In this document: piece by piece, positions 17,868 through 26,890 of the stretch
How the letters are laid out: each line of letters opens with the position of its first letter
How positions within the stretch are numbered: the first letter of the stretch is position 1
Assembly (NCBI RefSeq): GCF_036226465.1
Contig: NZ_CP108476.1
Span: forward strand, 7,812,001-7,876,000
Direction of reading: 5' to 3'
DNA from: Kitasatospora sp. NBC_01250
Lineage (GTDB): Bacteria > Actinomycetota > Actinomycetes > Streptomycetales > Streptomycetaceae
Length of the DNA: 64,000 nt
Notes under the pieces: generated by a model
Databases searched by the model: none
Told to the model about the DNA's origin: nothing
The model's input: only the letters and a program-made list of their open reading frames with translations
Translations under genes and position numbers: made by a program

Positions 17868-19483
17868 GCGCGACCCCGCTGCAGGCCGGCCCGGACGACG
17901 TGATGCGCGAGCTGCTGGCCGCCCTGCTCGACCCGGACGCCGCGCCCACCAGCCCGCTGCCGCGGGGCACCGGGCAGGACGGCGAAGTCCCGCTCACCGA
18001 GGGGCAGCGGCAGCTCTGGTTCCTCCAGCAGCTGTGGCCCGACGCCACCACCTACCACGTGTGCACCGCGCTGCGGCTGCGCGGCGCGCTGCACGCCCCG
18101 GCGCTGGAGCAGGCGCTGGCGGACCTGGTGGCCCGCCACCCGGCGTTGCGCACGACCATCCGCACCGGGCGGCGCGGGCGCCCCCAGGGCGTGCTGCACC
18201 CGCCCGGAGGTGCCACGGCCGTCCTGGCGGCGCAGGAGCTGCCCGGCCGCACGCCCGAGGAGCGCGAGGCGCAGGTCCAGCAGGCGGCGCGGGCCGAGTT
18301 GGCGGTGCCGTTCGACCTCGCCACCGGCCCGCTGATCCGGGCCCGGCTGCTCCGGTTCGCACGGGAGGACCACGCGCTGGTGCTGACCTTCCACCACCTC
18401 GTGGTCGACGGCTGGTCGATGCGGATCGTGCTGCGGGATCTGGCCGCACACTACTCGGCCAGGGTCGGCGGCCGGCCCGCCGGACTCCCGGAACTCCACC
18501 ACCAGTACACCGACTTCGCCGCCTGGCAGCAGGACGGGCTGAGTTCGTCGGCGCGTTACGCCGACGCGCTCGACCACTGGCGGCGCACCCTGGCGCAGGC
18601 GCCGCAGGAGTCGACCCCACCTCCGGACCGGGCAGCCGGCCAAGCAGCCGACCAGGCGGTGGACCGCAGCGGCCGGCGCACCGGCCGCTCGCTCCACTTC
18701 GACCTGCCGGCCGCCACCGTGCGCGGCGTACGGGCCCTGGCCGCCCGCGAGGCCAGCACCCCGTTCGCCGTCTGCCACGCGGCGTTCACCCTCTGGCTGG
18801 CTCGGGCCACCGGGCGCACCGACCTGGTCACCGGCGTGCCCAGCTGCGGTCGTCCGTTTCCGGAACTCGACGACGTGGTCGGCTACTTCGTCAACCTGCT
18901 GCCGCTGCGCAGTCGGCTGCGGGCCGAGGCGACCTTCGCCGAGACGGTGCGCGCGGCCCACGCCGGGGTCGCGGCGGCGCTCGACCACGACCTGCTGCCG
19001 TTCGACCGGATCGTCGGCGCGCTCGGTGTGCCCCGGCGCCCCGGCGTGCAGCCGCTGGCCCAGGTGATGTGCCAGCTGGTCGGTGACCGCAGCGTGGGCG
19101 GCGACGCCGACGACTGGCACGGACTGGCCGTCACGGAGGTCCGGATCCTGCACGACGACGAGGCCCGCTTCGATCTCGAACTCGACCTGCGCGAGGAGGG
19201 GTCCGACCGGATCCAGGGCTGCCTGACCGTCGACGCCCGCCGCTACGGCGAGGCGCGCGCCGAGCGGATCCGTGACGAGTACGCCGCGCTGCTGGGCCTG
19301 CTCGGCCGCCACCCCGACACCGTGCTCGGCCCGCTGCTGGACGGCGCGACGCCGCTGCCCGGCCTTGACGACGTCCCTGATGACGTACCTGCCGCAGTAC
19401 ATGACGACGTGTGTGACGCGGAACGTCACGACGTGCGTGACGACGTGCGTGACGACGCATCGGAGAGGAAGGCAACGCGATGA
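17864..19483 (+). CDS. Free condensation domain protein (C)
   Basis: 539 residues, starting in an ATGA overlap with the A-T gene. After a ~40-residue leader the condensation domain runs about 45-480: QRQLWFLQQL at the start, the catalytic HHLVVDGW near 177, and GYFVNLLPLR near 345. The catalytic His and Asp-Gly are intact, so it should form an amide or ester bond. The last ~40 residues are an acidic tail of repeated Asp-Asp-Val units (DDVPDDV, HDDV, RDDVRDD) encoded by an irregular GACGACGT repeat; such a tail could be a docking peptide. As a free C domain it must work in trans on carrier proteins of neighbouring genes. Confidence 0.9.
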   Translation: MSATPLQAGPDDVMRELLAALLDPDAAPTSPLPRGTGQDGEVPLTEGQRQLWFLQQLWPDATTYHVCTALRLRGALHAPALEQALADLVARHPALRTTIRTGRRGRPQGVLHPPGGATAVLAAQELPGRTPEEREAQVQQAARAELAVPFDLATGPLIRARLLRFAREDHALVLTFHHLVVDGWSMRIVLRDLAAHYSARVGGRPAGLPELHHQYTDFAAWQQDGLSSSARYADALDHWRRTLAQAPQESTPPPDRAAGQAADQAVDRSGRRTGRSLHFDLPAATVRGVRALAAREASTPFAVCHAAFTLWLARATGRTDLVTGVPSCGRPFPELDDVVGYFVNLLPLRSRLRAEATFAETVRAAHAGVAAALDHDLLPFDRIVGALGVPRRPGVQPLAQVMCQLVGDRSVGGDADDWHGLAVTEVRILHDDEARFDLELDLREEGSDRIQGCLTVDARRYGEARAERIRDEYAALLGLLGRHPDTVLGPLLDGATPLPGLDDVPDDVPAAVHDDVCDAERHDVRDDVRDDASERKATR

Positions 19484-21519
19484 CCACCGTGCTGAGCCCG
19501 ACGGACCGGCCCCAGGTGGTCGACGACTGGTTCCTGCTGCCGGCCCCGGCCTCGGCGGCCCGCACCCGGCTCTTCTGCCTGCCGCACGCGGGCGGCGACG
19601 CCACCGCCTTCGCCCCGCTGGCCCGCGAGCTGGCCCCGGGGATCGAGGTCTGGGGGCTGCGGCTGCCGGGCCGGGGTGCCCGGCTGCGCGACCCGCTGCC
19701 CGCCGACTTCGACGAGCTGGTCCGCCAGGTGGTGGGCGCACTGCTGCCGCACACCCACCCGGGCATCGCCTTCGGGCTCTACGGGCAGAGCTTCGGCGCC
19801 CTGCTCGGCTACGAGGTGGCCAGGGCGCTGCCGCCGGGGCACCGGCCCCGGTTCTTCGTCCCGGCCTCCGCCCACGCCCCGCAGCGCTGGGCCGCCGAGC
19901 TGCCCGAGCAGGTCGACGCCGCCGCCCTGTTGTCCGCCACCGACGCCGACCGGGTGATCGAGCAGAACGCCGAACTCAAGGCGCTCACCCTGGCCGTCAC
20001 CGGCGCCGATCTGGCGCTGTGCCGCGGCTACCGGTACCGCCCCGGCCAACTGCCGCCCGAGGTGCGGCTGCACGCGGTGGTCGGGGCCGGCGATCCGCTG
20101 GTGGCGGGACCGGACCTGGCGGCCTGGGGCGCGGTGAGCGAGCGCCCGGTGGCGACCACGGTGGTGGCCGGCGGCCACCTGCTCGCGGTGCCCACCGAAC
20201 CGGGGCCGGTCGCACTGCTGCGCTCGGTCGCCGATGCGGCGAACGCCGAGCCGGCGCACCCGGTGCGGACCGCCTCCGTCCCCACCCGCCCGGAGCAGGC
20301 ACCGGACCCGGACCCGGATCTGGACCCGGATCTGGACCCGGATCGGGACCTGGACCTGACCGACACCACCTTCTGGGCGGGCCCCGACGTGGCGGCCCGG
20401 ATCGACGCGCTGCGCGCGGCGGGCCCGGTGCGGCGGATGACGGTCGCGGGGGACGGGCCCACCTGGGCGGTCCTCTCCTACCAGCACGCGGCCCAAGTGC
20501 TCGGTGACGCCGAGAACTTCAGCTCGCTCGGTGGCTCGCTGCTGGGCACCTCCCCGGCCGGCACGCCGCCGGCCGGCTCCGGCACGATGATGGCGTTCAC
20601 CGATCCGCCGGTGCACCGCACCATCCGCAACCCGCTGACACCGTTCTTCAACGCACGCAACACCGCCGGCTACGCGCCGCGGCTGGCCGAGATCGCCGGG
20701 CAGGCGGTCCGCGCGGGGCTGGCCCGGGGCGAGGTCAACTTCGTCGACACGATCGCCCCGGTGCCGCTGGCGGTGATGTGCGACCTGCTGGACATCCCGG
20801 AGGCCGACCGCGCCAAGGTGGTCGCGCTCTCCGACCGCGCCTTCCTCGGCGACACGCCCCAGAAGCGCCGCTCCGGCCACCAGGACCTGATCCGCTACCT
20901 GTTCATGCACACCATCGCCCACCGGGCCCGCCCGGCCGACGACCTGGTCAGCGTGCTGGCCACGCACCGGGTGGACGGCGGCCTGCTGCCGATCGAGGAC
21001 GTGGTGCTGAATCTGGACAACATCCTGGTCGGTGGCGTCCAGACGGTGCGGCACACCGCCGCGATGGGCATGCTGGCGCTGCTGCGCAACCCCCGCCAGC
21101 TCCGGGCACTGTGGGAGGGGGAGGTCGAACCGGCCGACGCGGTGGACGAGTTGCTGCGCTGGACCTCCTCGGGGCTGCACGTGCTGCGCACCGCGGCCCG
21201 GGACGTGCGCCTCGGTGCGGCCGAGATCAAGGCGGGGGAGAAGGTGGTGGTGTGGACCTGGGCGGCCAACCACGACCCGGCCCAGTTCGACCGGCCCGAG
21301 GACCTGCTGCTGGACCGGGCGGCCAACCGGCACCTGGGCCTGGGCTGGGGCCCGCACTTCTGCCTCGGCGCGGCCCTGGCGAAGGCCGAACTCGCCGCGA
21401 TCTTCACGGCCCTGCGGGACCAGGTGCGCGAGGTGGAGCTGATCGGCCGCCCCCGGCACAACAAGTCGATCATCAATTTCGGCCTGGATGAGCTGCCGGT
21501 GCGGCTGGTTGCCCGATGA
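19480..21519 (+). CDS. Thioesterase-cytochrome P450 fusion
   Basis: 679 residues in one uninterrupted frame (ATGA overlap with the C gene). Residues about 15-250 form a type II thioesterase: PHAGGDA, nucleophile Ser near 104 in GQSFGALLG, acid in GAGDPL, His in GGHLLAV. An Asp-Pro-Leu repeat linker follows (about 269-287). Residues about 288-679 form a cytochrome P450: ExxR in DELLRW, and the haem Cys near 628 in GWGPHFCLG. The I-helix reads VGGVQTVRHT, so the usual acid before the conserved Thr is Gln; the GG-x-x-T-x-R-H pattern resembles P450s that hydroxylate carrier-bound amino acids. The likely role is to oxidise an aminoacyl thioester on a T domain and then hydrolyse it free (compare separate NikQ and NikP2); that coupling is inference. 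Confidence 0.9.
   Translation: MTTVLSPTDRPQVVDDWFLLPAPASAARTRLFCLPHAGGDATAFAPLARELAPGIEVWGLRLPGRGARLRDPLPADFDELVRQVVGALLPHTHPGIAFGLYGQSFGALLGYEVARALPPGHRPRFFVPASAHAPQRWAAELPEQVDAAALLSATDADRVIEQNAELKALTLAVTGADLALCRGYRYRPGQLPPEVRLHAVVGAGDPLVAGPDLAAWGAVSERPVATTVVAGGHLLAVPTEPGPVALLRSVADAANAEPAHPVRTASVPTRPEQAPDPDPDLDPDLDPDRDLDLTDTTFWAGPDVAARIDALRAAGPVRRMTVAGDGPTWAVLSYQHAAQVLGDAENFSSLGGSLLGTSPAGTPPAGSGTMMAFTDPPVHRTIRNPLTPFFNARNTAGYAPRLAEIAGQAVRAGLARGEVNFVDTIAPVPLAVMCDLLDIPEADRAKVVALSDRAFLGDTPQKRRSGHQDLIRYLFMHTIAHRARPADDLVSVLATHRVDGGLLPIEDVVLNLDNILVGGVQTVRHTAAMGMLALLRNPRQLRALWEGEVEPADAVDELLRWTSSGLHVLRTAARDVRLGAAEIKAGEKVVVWTWAANHDPAQFDRPEDLLLDRAANRHLGLGWGPHFCLGAALAKAELAAIFTALRDQVREVELIGRPRHNKSIINFGLDELPVRLVAR
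20303..20355 (+). repeat. 12-bp tandem repeat encoding Asp-Pro-Asp-Leu linker
   Basis: Imperfect tandem units of GACCCGGATCTG encode the acidic linker between thioesterase and P450. The repeat keeps frame, so copy-number changes alter only linker length. Confidence 0.75.
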
Positions 21520-21563
21520 CCGGCGTCACCCGGGTGGGCCCGGGAACAACGGAAGGAGAAGCC

Positions 21564-23108
21564 ATGAGGACGGGCATGAACACGGACGCGGGTGCGGGCA
21601 TGGACGCGGGCATGGACACCGGAACGGGCACGGGCACGGATGCGGACGCCGGCGCGGCGGCGGAGCTGCTGGCGGCCGTCTGGTCGGAGGTGCTGGACGG
21701 CGTGCCGGTCGGGCCGTCGGACAACTTCTTCGACCTGGGCGGCGACTCGCTGCTGATCATCGAGGCGGTGGCGCTGGCCCGCGAGGAGGGGCTGGAGTTC
21801 ACCCCGCTGGAGCTGATCGAGTACCAGACGGTCACCGAACTGGCGGCGCGCATCGCGGACCGGGGCCGGACCGCCGTCGCCGCCACGGCGGCCGCCCCGC
21901 CGGCCTCTCCCGCCGAGTTTCCGCTCACCGCCGCCCAGGTGCGGTTCTGCCTGGCCCAGCCGCACCCGCAGTACGTCACCCAGTCGGTCCTGTGGCGCGC
22001 CGACGGCCTGGACCCCGCGCTGCTCGACACCGCGCTGACCGCCGTGCTGGACCACCACGACTCCTTCCGGCTGCGCCTGCACCGCACCCCGGAGGGCAGC
22101 CGGCTGCGCCTGGCCGGCAGCGTGGGCCTCGCCCTGGAGCGGCACGACCTGTCCGCCGAGCCGGAGGACCGGCGGGCTGCGGCGCTCCTGGCGACGACCA
22201 CCCGGCTGCAGCGCTCCCTCGACCCGGTGACCGGGCCGCTGGTGCGGGCCGCGTTCTTCGACCTGGGGGCCGCCGGGCAGCGGCTCTTCGTCACGGCGCA
22301 CCACCTGGCGGTGGACAGCGCCTCCTGGCGGATCCTGCGCGGCGACCTCGCCAGGAGCGTGCGCCGCCTGGAGCGGGGCGAGCCGCTCGACCTGCCGGCC
22401 GCCACCAGCCCGTACGGAGCCTGGGCCCGGCAGCTCACCGCGCTCCCGGAGTCGGAACTGACGCATCATCAACTCTCGGGCGCATCAGCCTCCCGGGCCA
22501 CCACCGCCACCGTGCGCACCGACGCACGGACGACCGAGACCCTGCTGCGCCGTGCCCGCTCCGAGCTGGGGGTGGGCCTGGACGCGGTGGTGGTGGCGGC
22601 CGTGGCGCAGGCGGTCGCCCAGGCCCACGGCATCGAGCAGGTGGCCGTCGACATCGAGCGGCACGGCCGGGACGCCGGCCCCGCAGCGCGGCTCGACCTC
22701 AGCCGGACCACCGGCTGGTTCACCCGCCTGCAGACCATCCGGCTCACCCCGGACGGCGCCGCGCCGCACACCCTGGTCAAGTCCGCCGACCAGGAACTGC
22801 ACGGTAGGGCAGCCGAGTTCGATCCGTCGGCGGAGGCCGCCGTGCTGGTCAACTACCTGGGCCGGTTCACCGAGCGGGCCGAGGAGCTGTTCGGCGAGGC
22901 CGGCGAGGCGATCGGGGCCGACCGTCACCCGGACAACCTGCTCTCCCACCCGGTCGAGGTGAACGCCGCCGTCGACGGCGCCCACCTGGTGACCGTCCTC
23001 AGCTGCGCCGGGACGGCCCCGGCAGCCGCCGGTGCCCAGGCGCTGGCCACCGGCTACGCCGCGCTGCTGACGGGGCTGGCCGCCGCACTGGACGGGGCGG
23101 CCCGGTGA
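21564..23108 (+). CDS. Thiolation-epimerisation didomain (T-E)
   Basis: 514 residues from ATG 21564, chosen because GGAAGGAG lies 6 bases upstream; the frame extends to an ATG at 21516 that overlaps the P450 stop but has no better site. After a Met/Asp/Gly/Thr repeat, a T domain carries Ser near 62 (LGGDSLLI). The second domain (about 115-505) has epimerisation rather than condensation signatures: HHLAVDSASWRIL near 246, VDIERHGRD, SRTTGWFTRLQTI and LVNYLGRF. It should convert an L-aminoacyl or peptidyl thioester into the D form. There is no A domain, so the T domain must be loaded in trans, possibly by the free A domain two genes downstream, or receive a chain from the free C domain. Confidence 0.9.
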   Translation: MRTGMNTDAGAGMDAGMDTGTGTGTDADAGAAAELLAAVWSEVLDGVPVGPSDNFFDLGGDSLLIIEAVALAREEGLEFTPLELIEYQTVTELAARIADRGRTAVAATAAAPPASPAEFPLTAAQVRFCLAQPHPQYVTQSVLWRADGLDPALLDTALTAVLDHHDSFRLRLHRTPEGSRLRLAGSVGLALERHDLSAEPEDRRAAALLATTTRLQRSLDPVTGPLVRAAFFDLGAAGQRLFVTAHHLAVDSASWRILRGDLARSVRRLERGEPLDLPAATSPYGAWARQLTALPESELTHHQLSGASASRATTATVRTDARTTETLLRRARSELGVGLDAVVVAAVAQAVAQAHGIEQVAVDIERHGRDAGPAARLDLSRTTGWFTRLQTIRLTPDGAAPHTLVKSADQELHGRAAEFDPSAEAAVLVNYLGRFTERAEELFGEAGEAIGADRHPDNLLSHPVEVNAAVDGAHLVTVLSCAGTAPAAAGAQALATGYAALLTGLAAALDGAAR

Positions 23109-23857
23109 TCCGCCTCCAGCCCCTGCCGCCCGCCGGCGGCCCGGCGGTGCTGCTGATCCCGGGCATCGGCGCCACGGCCCGCAGCGCCCGGCCGCTGACC
23201 CAGGCGCTCTGCGGGTTCCCGGTCTCGGTGGCGCTGCGCCGCCCGGGCGCCGCCGGGGAGAGCGGGCAGGCGCCCGCGATCCCGGACCGGGCCCGGGCAC
23301 TGGCCCGGCAGCTGGCCGAAGGGCCGTGTCCCGAGGGACTGGTGGTGGTCGGGCACAGTCTGGGCGCCTACATCGCACTCGAACTCGTCCGCGAGCTGGC
23401 GCCGTTGCGGCCCGGGGTGGTCCGCGCGCTGGTGGTGGCCGGGCAGTTGCCGCCGCACCGCCAGCCGTGCCACGCCGACGACGGCTTCGCCGACGAGACG
23501 CTGCTGCGCAAGGTGACCGGCGGTGCGCTGCCCGAAGGGCTGGCCGCCGAACCCGAGTTGCTGCGCCGCCTGGTCGACCAGTGGCGCGGCGACTACCAGG
23601 CCATCGACGCCTACACGGCCGCCGGGACCGCCCGCCCGCAGGCCCCGCTCGCCGTCCCGCTGCACGTGTGGCACGCGAGCGGGGACCCGGCCGCGCCGGG
23701 CGGCACCGCGCTGCGCGCCTGGCGCGAGTACACCAGCGCCCCGACCGCCTTCGCGGTGTTCGAGGGCGGCCACGACTTCCTGTTCACCTGCGCCGAGTCC
23801 GCCGCCGCCCGGCTGCGGTGGCTGGCCGCTCCCCGAGCCGAGGTGCTCCATGCCTGA
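23105..23857 (+). CDS. Second thioesterase / alpha-beta hydrolase
   Basis: 250 residues from GTG 23105 (GTGA overlap with T-E). It has an alpha/beta-hydrolase thioesterase layout: LLIPGIGATARS at the start, nucleophile Ser near 85 in VVGHSLGAYIALE, acid in HASGDPAAPG and His in GGHDFLF. This fits an editing (type II) thioesterase, but because none of the large NRPS subunits ends in a TE it could also be the release enzyme acting in trans. Confidence 0.85.
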   Translation: MIRLQPLPPAGGPAVLLIPGIGATARSARPLTQALCGFPVSVALRRPGAAGESGQAPAIPDRARALARQLAEGPCPEGLVVVGHSLGAYIALELVRELAPLRPGVVRALVVAGQLPPHRQPCHADDGFADETLLRKVTGGALPEGLAAEPELLRRLVDQWRGDYQAIDAYTAAGTARPQAPLAVPLHVWHASGDPAAPGGTALRAWREYTSAPTAFAVFEGGHDFLFTCAESAAARLRWLAAPRAEVLHA

Positions 23858-25514
23858 CCCGTCCGCACCCGCCGCCACCCTCTACGAGTGGTTCGCCCGC
23901 ACCGTCGCCCGCCAGCCGCACGCGCCGGCCCTGGAGGTGGGCGGGAGCGCCTACAGCTACCAGGAGTTGAGCCGGATCACCGACCAGCTGGCCGGGCGGA
24001 TCCTGGCACGGCACGGCGGCCCGCCGCAGCGGGTCGCGCTGCTCGCCTCGCGCAGCCTGGTCGCCTACGCCGGCTACCTGGCCGCGCAGCGCCTGGGGGC
24101 CGCCGTCACCCCGCTCAACCCCGAGCACCCCGCCGTGCGCAACCGGGCGGTCTGCGCCCTGGCCGGGACGCAGCTGCTGATCGCGGACCGGGCGGGCGCC
24201 GAGCGCTGGCAGTCGGCGGACGCGGAACCGGGACCACCGCTCCTGGCGCTCGGCGACGAGGAGTTGACCGGCGAGCCGGTGGCCGCACTGCCGCCGTACC
24301 GGACGACCGGGGACGACCTGGCCTATGTGCTCTTCACCTCCGGGTCGACCGGCCGGCCCAAGGGCGTGCCGATCCGGCACCGCAACATCGCCCCCTACAT
24401 CGCCCACAACATCGCCCGCTTCGAACTCGCCCCCGGGGACCGGGCCTCCCAGACCTTCGACCTCACCTTCGACCCCTCGCTCTTCGACCTCTTCGTCACC
24501 TGGGGCGCGGGCGCCACCCTGGTCGTCCCGCAGCGCAGCGACCTGCTCACCCCGGTGACCTATCTGGTCGAGCGCGGCATCACCCACTGGTTCTCGGTCC
24601 CCTCACTGGTCTCGGTCAGTGCGGCGCTCGGCAATCTGCCGACCGGGCTGGTGCACGCGCTGCGCTACAGCATCTTCGCCGGCGAGCAGCTGACGTACCG
24701 TCAGGCCGAGGCCTGGCACGCGGTGGCACCCGGCAGCGTGATCGCCAACATCTACGGGCCGACCGAACTGACCGTCACCGTCACCGAGTACCGCCTCCCC
24801 GCCGAGCGGGAGCGCTGGCCGCAGACCTCCAACGACTCGGTGCCCATCGGGCCGGTGCACGCGCACCTGGACCACCTGGTGCTGGACGAGCAGGGGCGCG
24901 AGGCGGCCGAGGGCGAGCTGTGCGTGCGCGGCAGCCAGCGCTTCGACGGCTACCTCGACCCGGCCGACAATCGCGGCCGGTTCCTGAGCGGGGCCGGCCC
25001 CGCCGCGGCAACCGCCACCCCAACCGCAACTGCCACCACCACCGCAACCGCCGCGGCACCTGCCGACGGCCCCGCCGATGACGCCGACGAGCCCGCCGCC
25101 GACCGCTACTACCGCACCGGCGACCGGGTGCGCTGGGAGCACGGCACCCTGGTCCACCTCGGGCGGCTCGACAACCAGGTGAAGGTCCGTGGCTACCGGG
25201 TCGAACTGGGCGAGATCGAGACCGCGTTGCGCCGTCACCCCGGCGTGGCCGAGGCCGTGGTGCTGGCCGTGCCCGCGGCGGGCGGCCCCGAGCTGGTGGC
25301 CTGCCACACCGGCGAGCCGCTGCCCCGCGCCGGGGTCAAGGCCTGGCTGCGGCAGCGGATCCCGGCCCACATGGTGCCGCGCCGCTTCGTCCACCTGGCC
25401 GCGCTGCCGCTGAACGCCAACGGCAAGATCGACCGCCCCGCACTGCTGCGCACGCTGAGCCCGGAGCCGGTCGCCGAGCGGCGCGAGGCCGCCGGGATCG
25501 GCGCGCGGTGCTGA
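23850..25514 (+). CDS. Free adenylation domain protein (A)
   Basis: 554 residues, ATG 23850 overlapping the thioesterase stop by 8 bases. It is one A domain (FTSGSTGRPKG near 162, YRTGDRVRW, VKVRGYRVELGEIE, NGKIDR) with no T domain. I read the pocket as D-P-F-F-I-A-I-V-T-K, which I do not recognise. Between core motifs A6 and A7, just before the hinge, sits an Ala/Thr/Pro low-complexity insertion (about 388-420, ATATPTATATTTATAAA), absent from the other A domains here. It probably charges a separate carrier such as the T domain of the T-E protein. Confidence 0.9.
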   Translation: MPDPSAPAATLYEWFARTVARQPHAPALEVGGSAYSYQELSRITDQLAGRILARHGGPPQRVALLASRSLVAYAGYLAAQRLGAAVTPLNPEHPAVRNRAVCALAGTQLLIADRAGAERWQSADAEPGPPLLALGDEELTGEPVAALPPYRTTGDDLAYVLFTSGSTGRPKGVPIRHRNIAPYIAHNIARFELAPGDRASQTFDLTFDPSLFDLFVTWGAGATLVVPQRSDLLTPVTYLVERGITHWFSVPSLVSVSAALGNLPTGLVHALRYSIFAGEQLTYRQAEAWHAVAPGSVIANIYGPTELTVTVTEYRLPAERERWPQTSNDSVPIGPVHAHLDHLVLDEQGREAAEGELCVRGSQRFDGYLDPADNRGRFLSGAGPAAATATPTATATTTATAAAPADGPADDADEPAADRYYRTGDRVRWEHGTLVHLGRLDNQVKVRGYRVELGEIETALRRHPGVAEAVVLAVPAAGGPELVACHTGEPLPRAGVKAWLRQRIPAHMVPRRFVHLAALPLNANGKIDRPALLRTLSPEPVAERREAAGIGARC

Positions 25515-26890
25515 CCGCCCGGTCGGGCCGGGGGCGGGGTGCCGCTGAAATCGCCCCGGCCGCCGCTGCTGCCCCCGCACCCGCCCCCGCCCAAGTCCCC
25601 GCCCCCGTCCCCGCGCGGCGTGGCGGCCTGGCGGCCAACCGCAGCTTCCGGTTGCTCTGGATCGGCGAGTCCGCCGGCAAGTTCGGCACCGCGATCACCA
25701 GCGTGGCCCTCCCGCTGCTGGCCACCGTCACGCTGCACGCCACCGCCTTCCAGGTCGGGCTGATCACCGCCGTCCAGTGGGTGCCCTGGTTGCTGGTCGG
25801 CCTGCCCGCCGGGGTCTGGGTCGACCGGTACAGCCCCAGGCGGCTGATGATCTGCTGCAACGCCGCCTCCGCCGCCGCCCTGCTGAGCATCCCGCTCGCC
25901 TCGGTCGCCCATGTGCTGACGATCAGTCAGATCTTCGCGACAGCCGTGGTGCTGGGCCTGGCCAACGTCTTCTTCAGCACCGCCTACCTGGTCTATCTGC
26001 CGCTCATCGTGCCGCCCGAGGACCTGGTGGCCGCGAACAGCAGGCTGCAGGGCAGTGAGTCCTCGGCGCAGATCGCCGGGCCGGGCCTGGGCGGCGCCCT
26101 GGCCCAACTGCTCGGCGCCGCCGTCGGGCCGCTGGTCAACGCCGGCTCGTTCGTGGCCTCCACCGTCTGCCTGCTGCTCGCCCCGGAGCCCGCAGCGGGC
26201 ACCCGCAGCGGTCCGGCCGCCTCGGTCTGGCGGGAGATCGGCGAGGGGCTGGGCTTCGTGCGGCGGGACCGCGTGCTGCGGCTGCTGACGGTCGTCGCCG
26301 CGCTGGCCAACCTGGCCATGACCGCCTACGAGGCGATCCTGGTGGTCTTCCTGGTCCGCACCGTCCACCTGGCGCCCGCCGCCGTGGGGCTGCTGATGGC
26401 CGCCACCGGTGTCGGCGGGATCGCCGGCGCCTTCGCCGCCGCCCCGCTGGCCCGGCGGCTGGGCGAGCCGCGCGCCATCGTCTACAGCCTGACCGCCACC
26501 GCCCCGTTCGGCCTGCTGCTGCCGCTCACCGGATCCGGCCCGGCCACCGCGTACTTCCTGCCCGGCGCCATCGTGCCGATGGCGGGGCTGGTCGTCTACA
26601 ACGTGGTGGTCAGCAGCTTCCGTCAGCGGCACACACCGCGCCGCCTGCTCGGCCGGATCTCGGCGACCATGCGCTTCCTGGTCTTCGGGGCGATCCCGCT
26701 GGGTGCCCTGGCCGGCGGCACACTCGGCTCGCTGCTCGGTCCGCGCGGCGCCCTGTGGTGCGTCATGACCGCCGCCCTGCTGCCCGCCCTGCTGCTCGGC
26801 TGCTCGCCGCTGCGCCGCCGGAGCGCGCTCGACTCCGTTGTCACCCCTGCTGATTGCGCCGTCCCGGAAGGAACCCCATGTCCCGGCTAG
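25508..26890 (+). CDS. MFS exporter (EntS-like)
   Basis: 460 residues from GTG 25508 (overlap with the A gene). An Ala/Pro-rich cytoplasmic leader precedes RSFRLLWIGES, the typical start of the MFS_3/enterobactin-exporter-like group; about 12 hydrophobic helices follow, with the GVWVDRYSPRRLM loop between helices 2 and 3. Embedded in the NRPS operon, it most likely exports the peptide product and so gives self-protection. The 3' end overlaps the next start by 13 bases. Confidence 0.88.
   Translation: MLTARSGRGRGAAEIAPAAAAAPAPAPAQVPAPVPARRGGLAANRSFRLLWIGESAGKFGTAITSVALPLLATVTLHATAFQVGLITAVQWVPWLLVGLPAGVWVDRYSPRRLMICCNAASAAALLSIPLASVAHVLTISQIFATAVVLGLANVFFSTAYLVYLPLIVPPEDLVAANSRLQGSESSAQIAGPGLGGALAQLLGAAVGPLVNAGSFVASTVCLLLAPEPAAGTRSGPAASVWREIGEGLGFVRRDRVLRLLTVVAALANLAMTAYEAILVVFLVRTVHLAPAAVGLLMAATGVGGIAGAFAAAPLARRLGEPRAIVYSLTATAPFGLLLPLTGSGPATAYFLPGAIVPMAGLVVYNVVVSSFRQRHTPRRLLGRISATMRFLVFGAIPLGALAGGTLGSLLGPRGALWCVMTAALLPALLLGCSPLRRRSALDSVVTPADCAVPEGTPCPG

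Noticed and set aside
21516..21563. Upstream start for the T-E gene
   Set aside because: The ATG at 21564 has a far better ribosome binding site (GGAAGGAG); the upstream start is possible but less likely.
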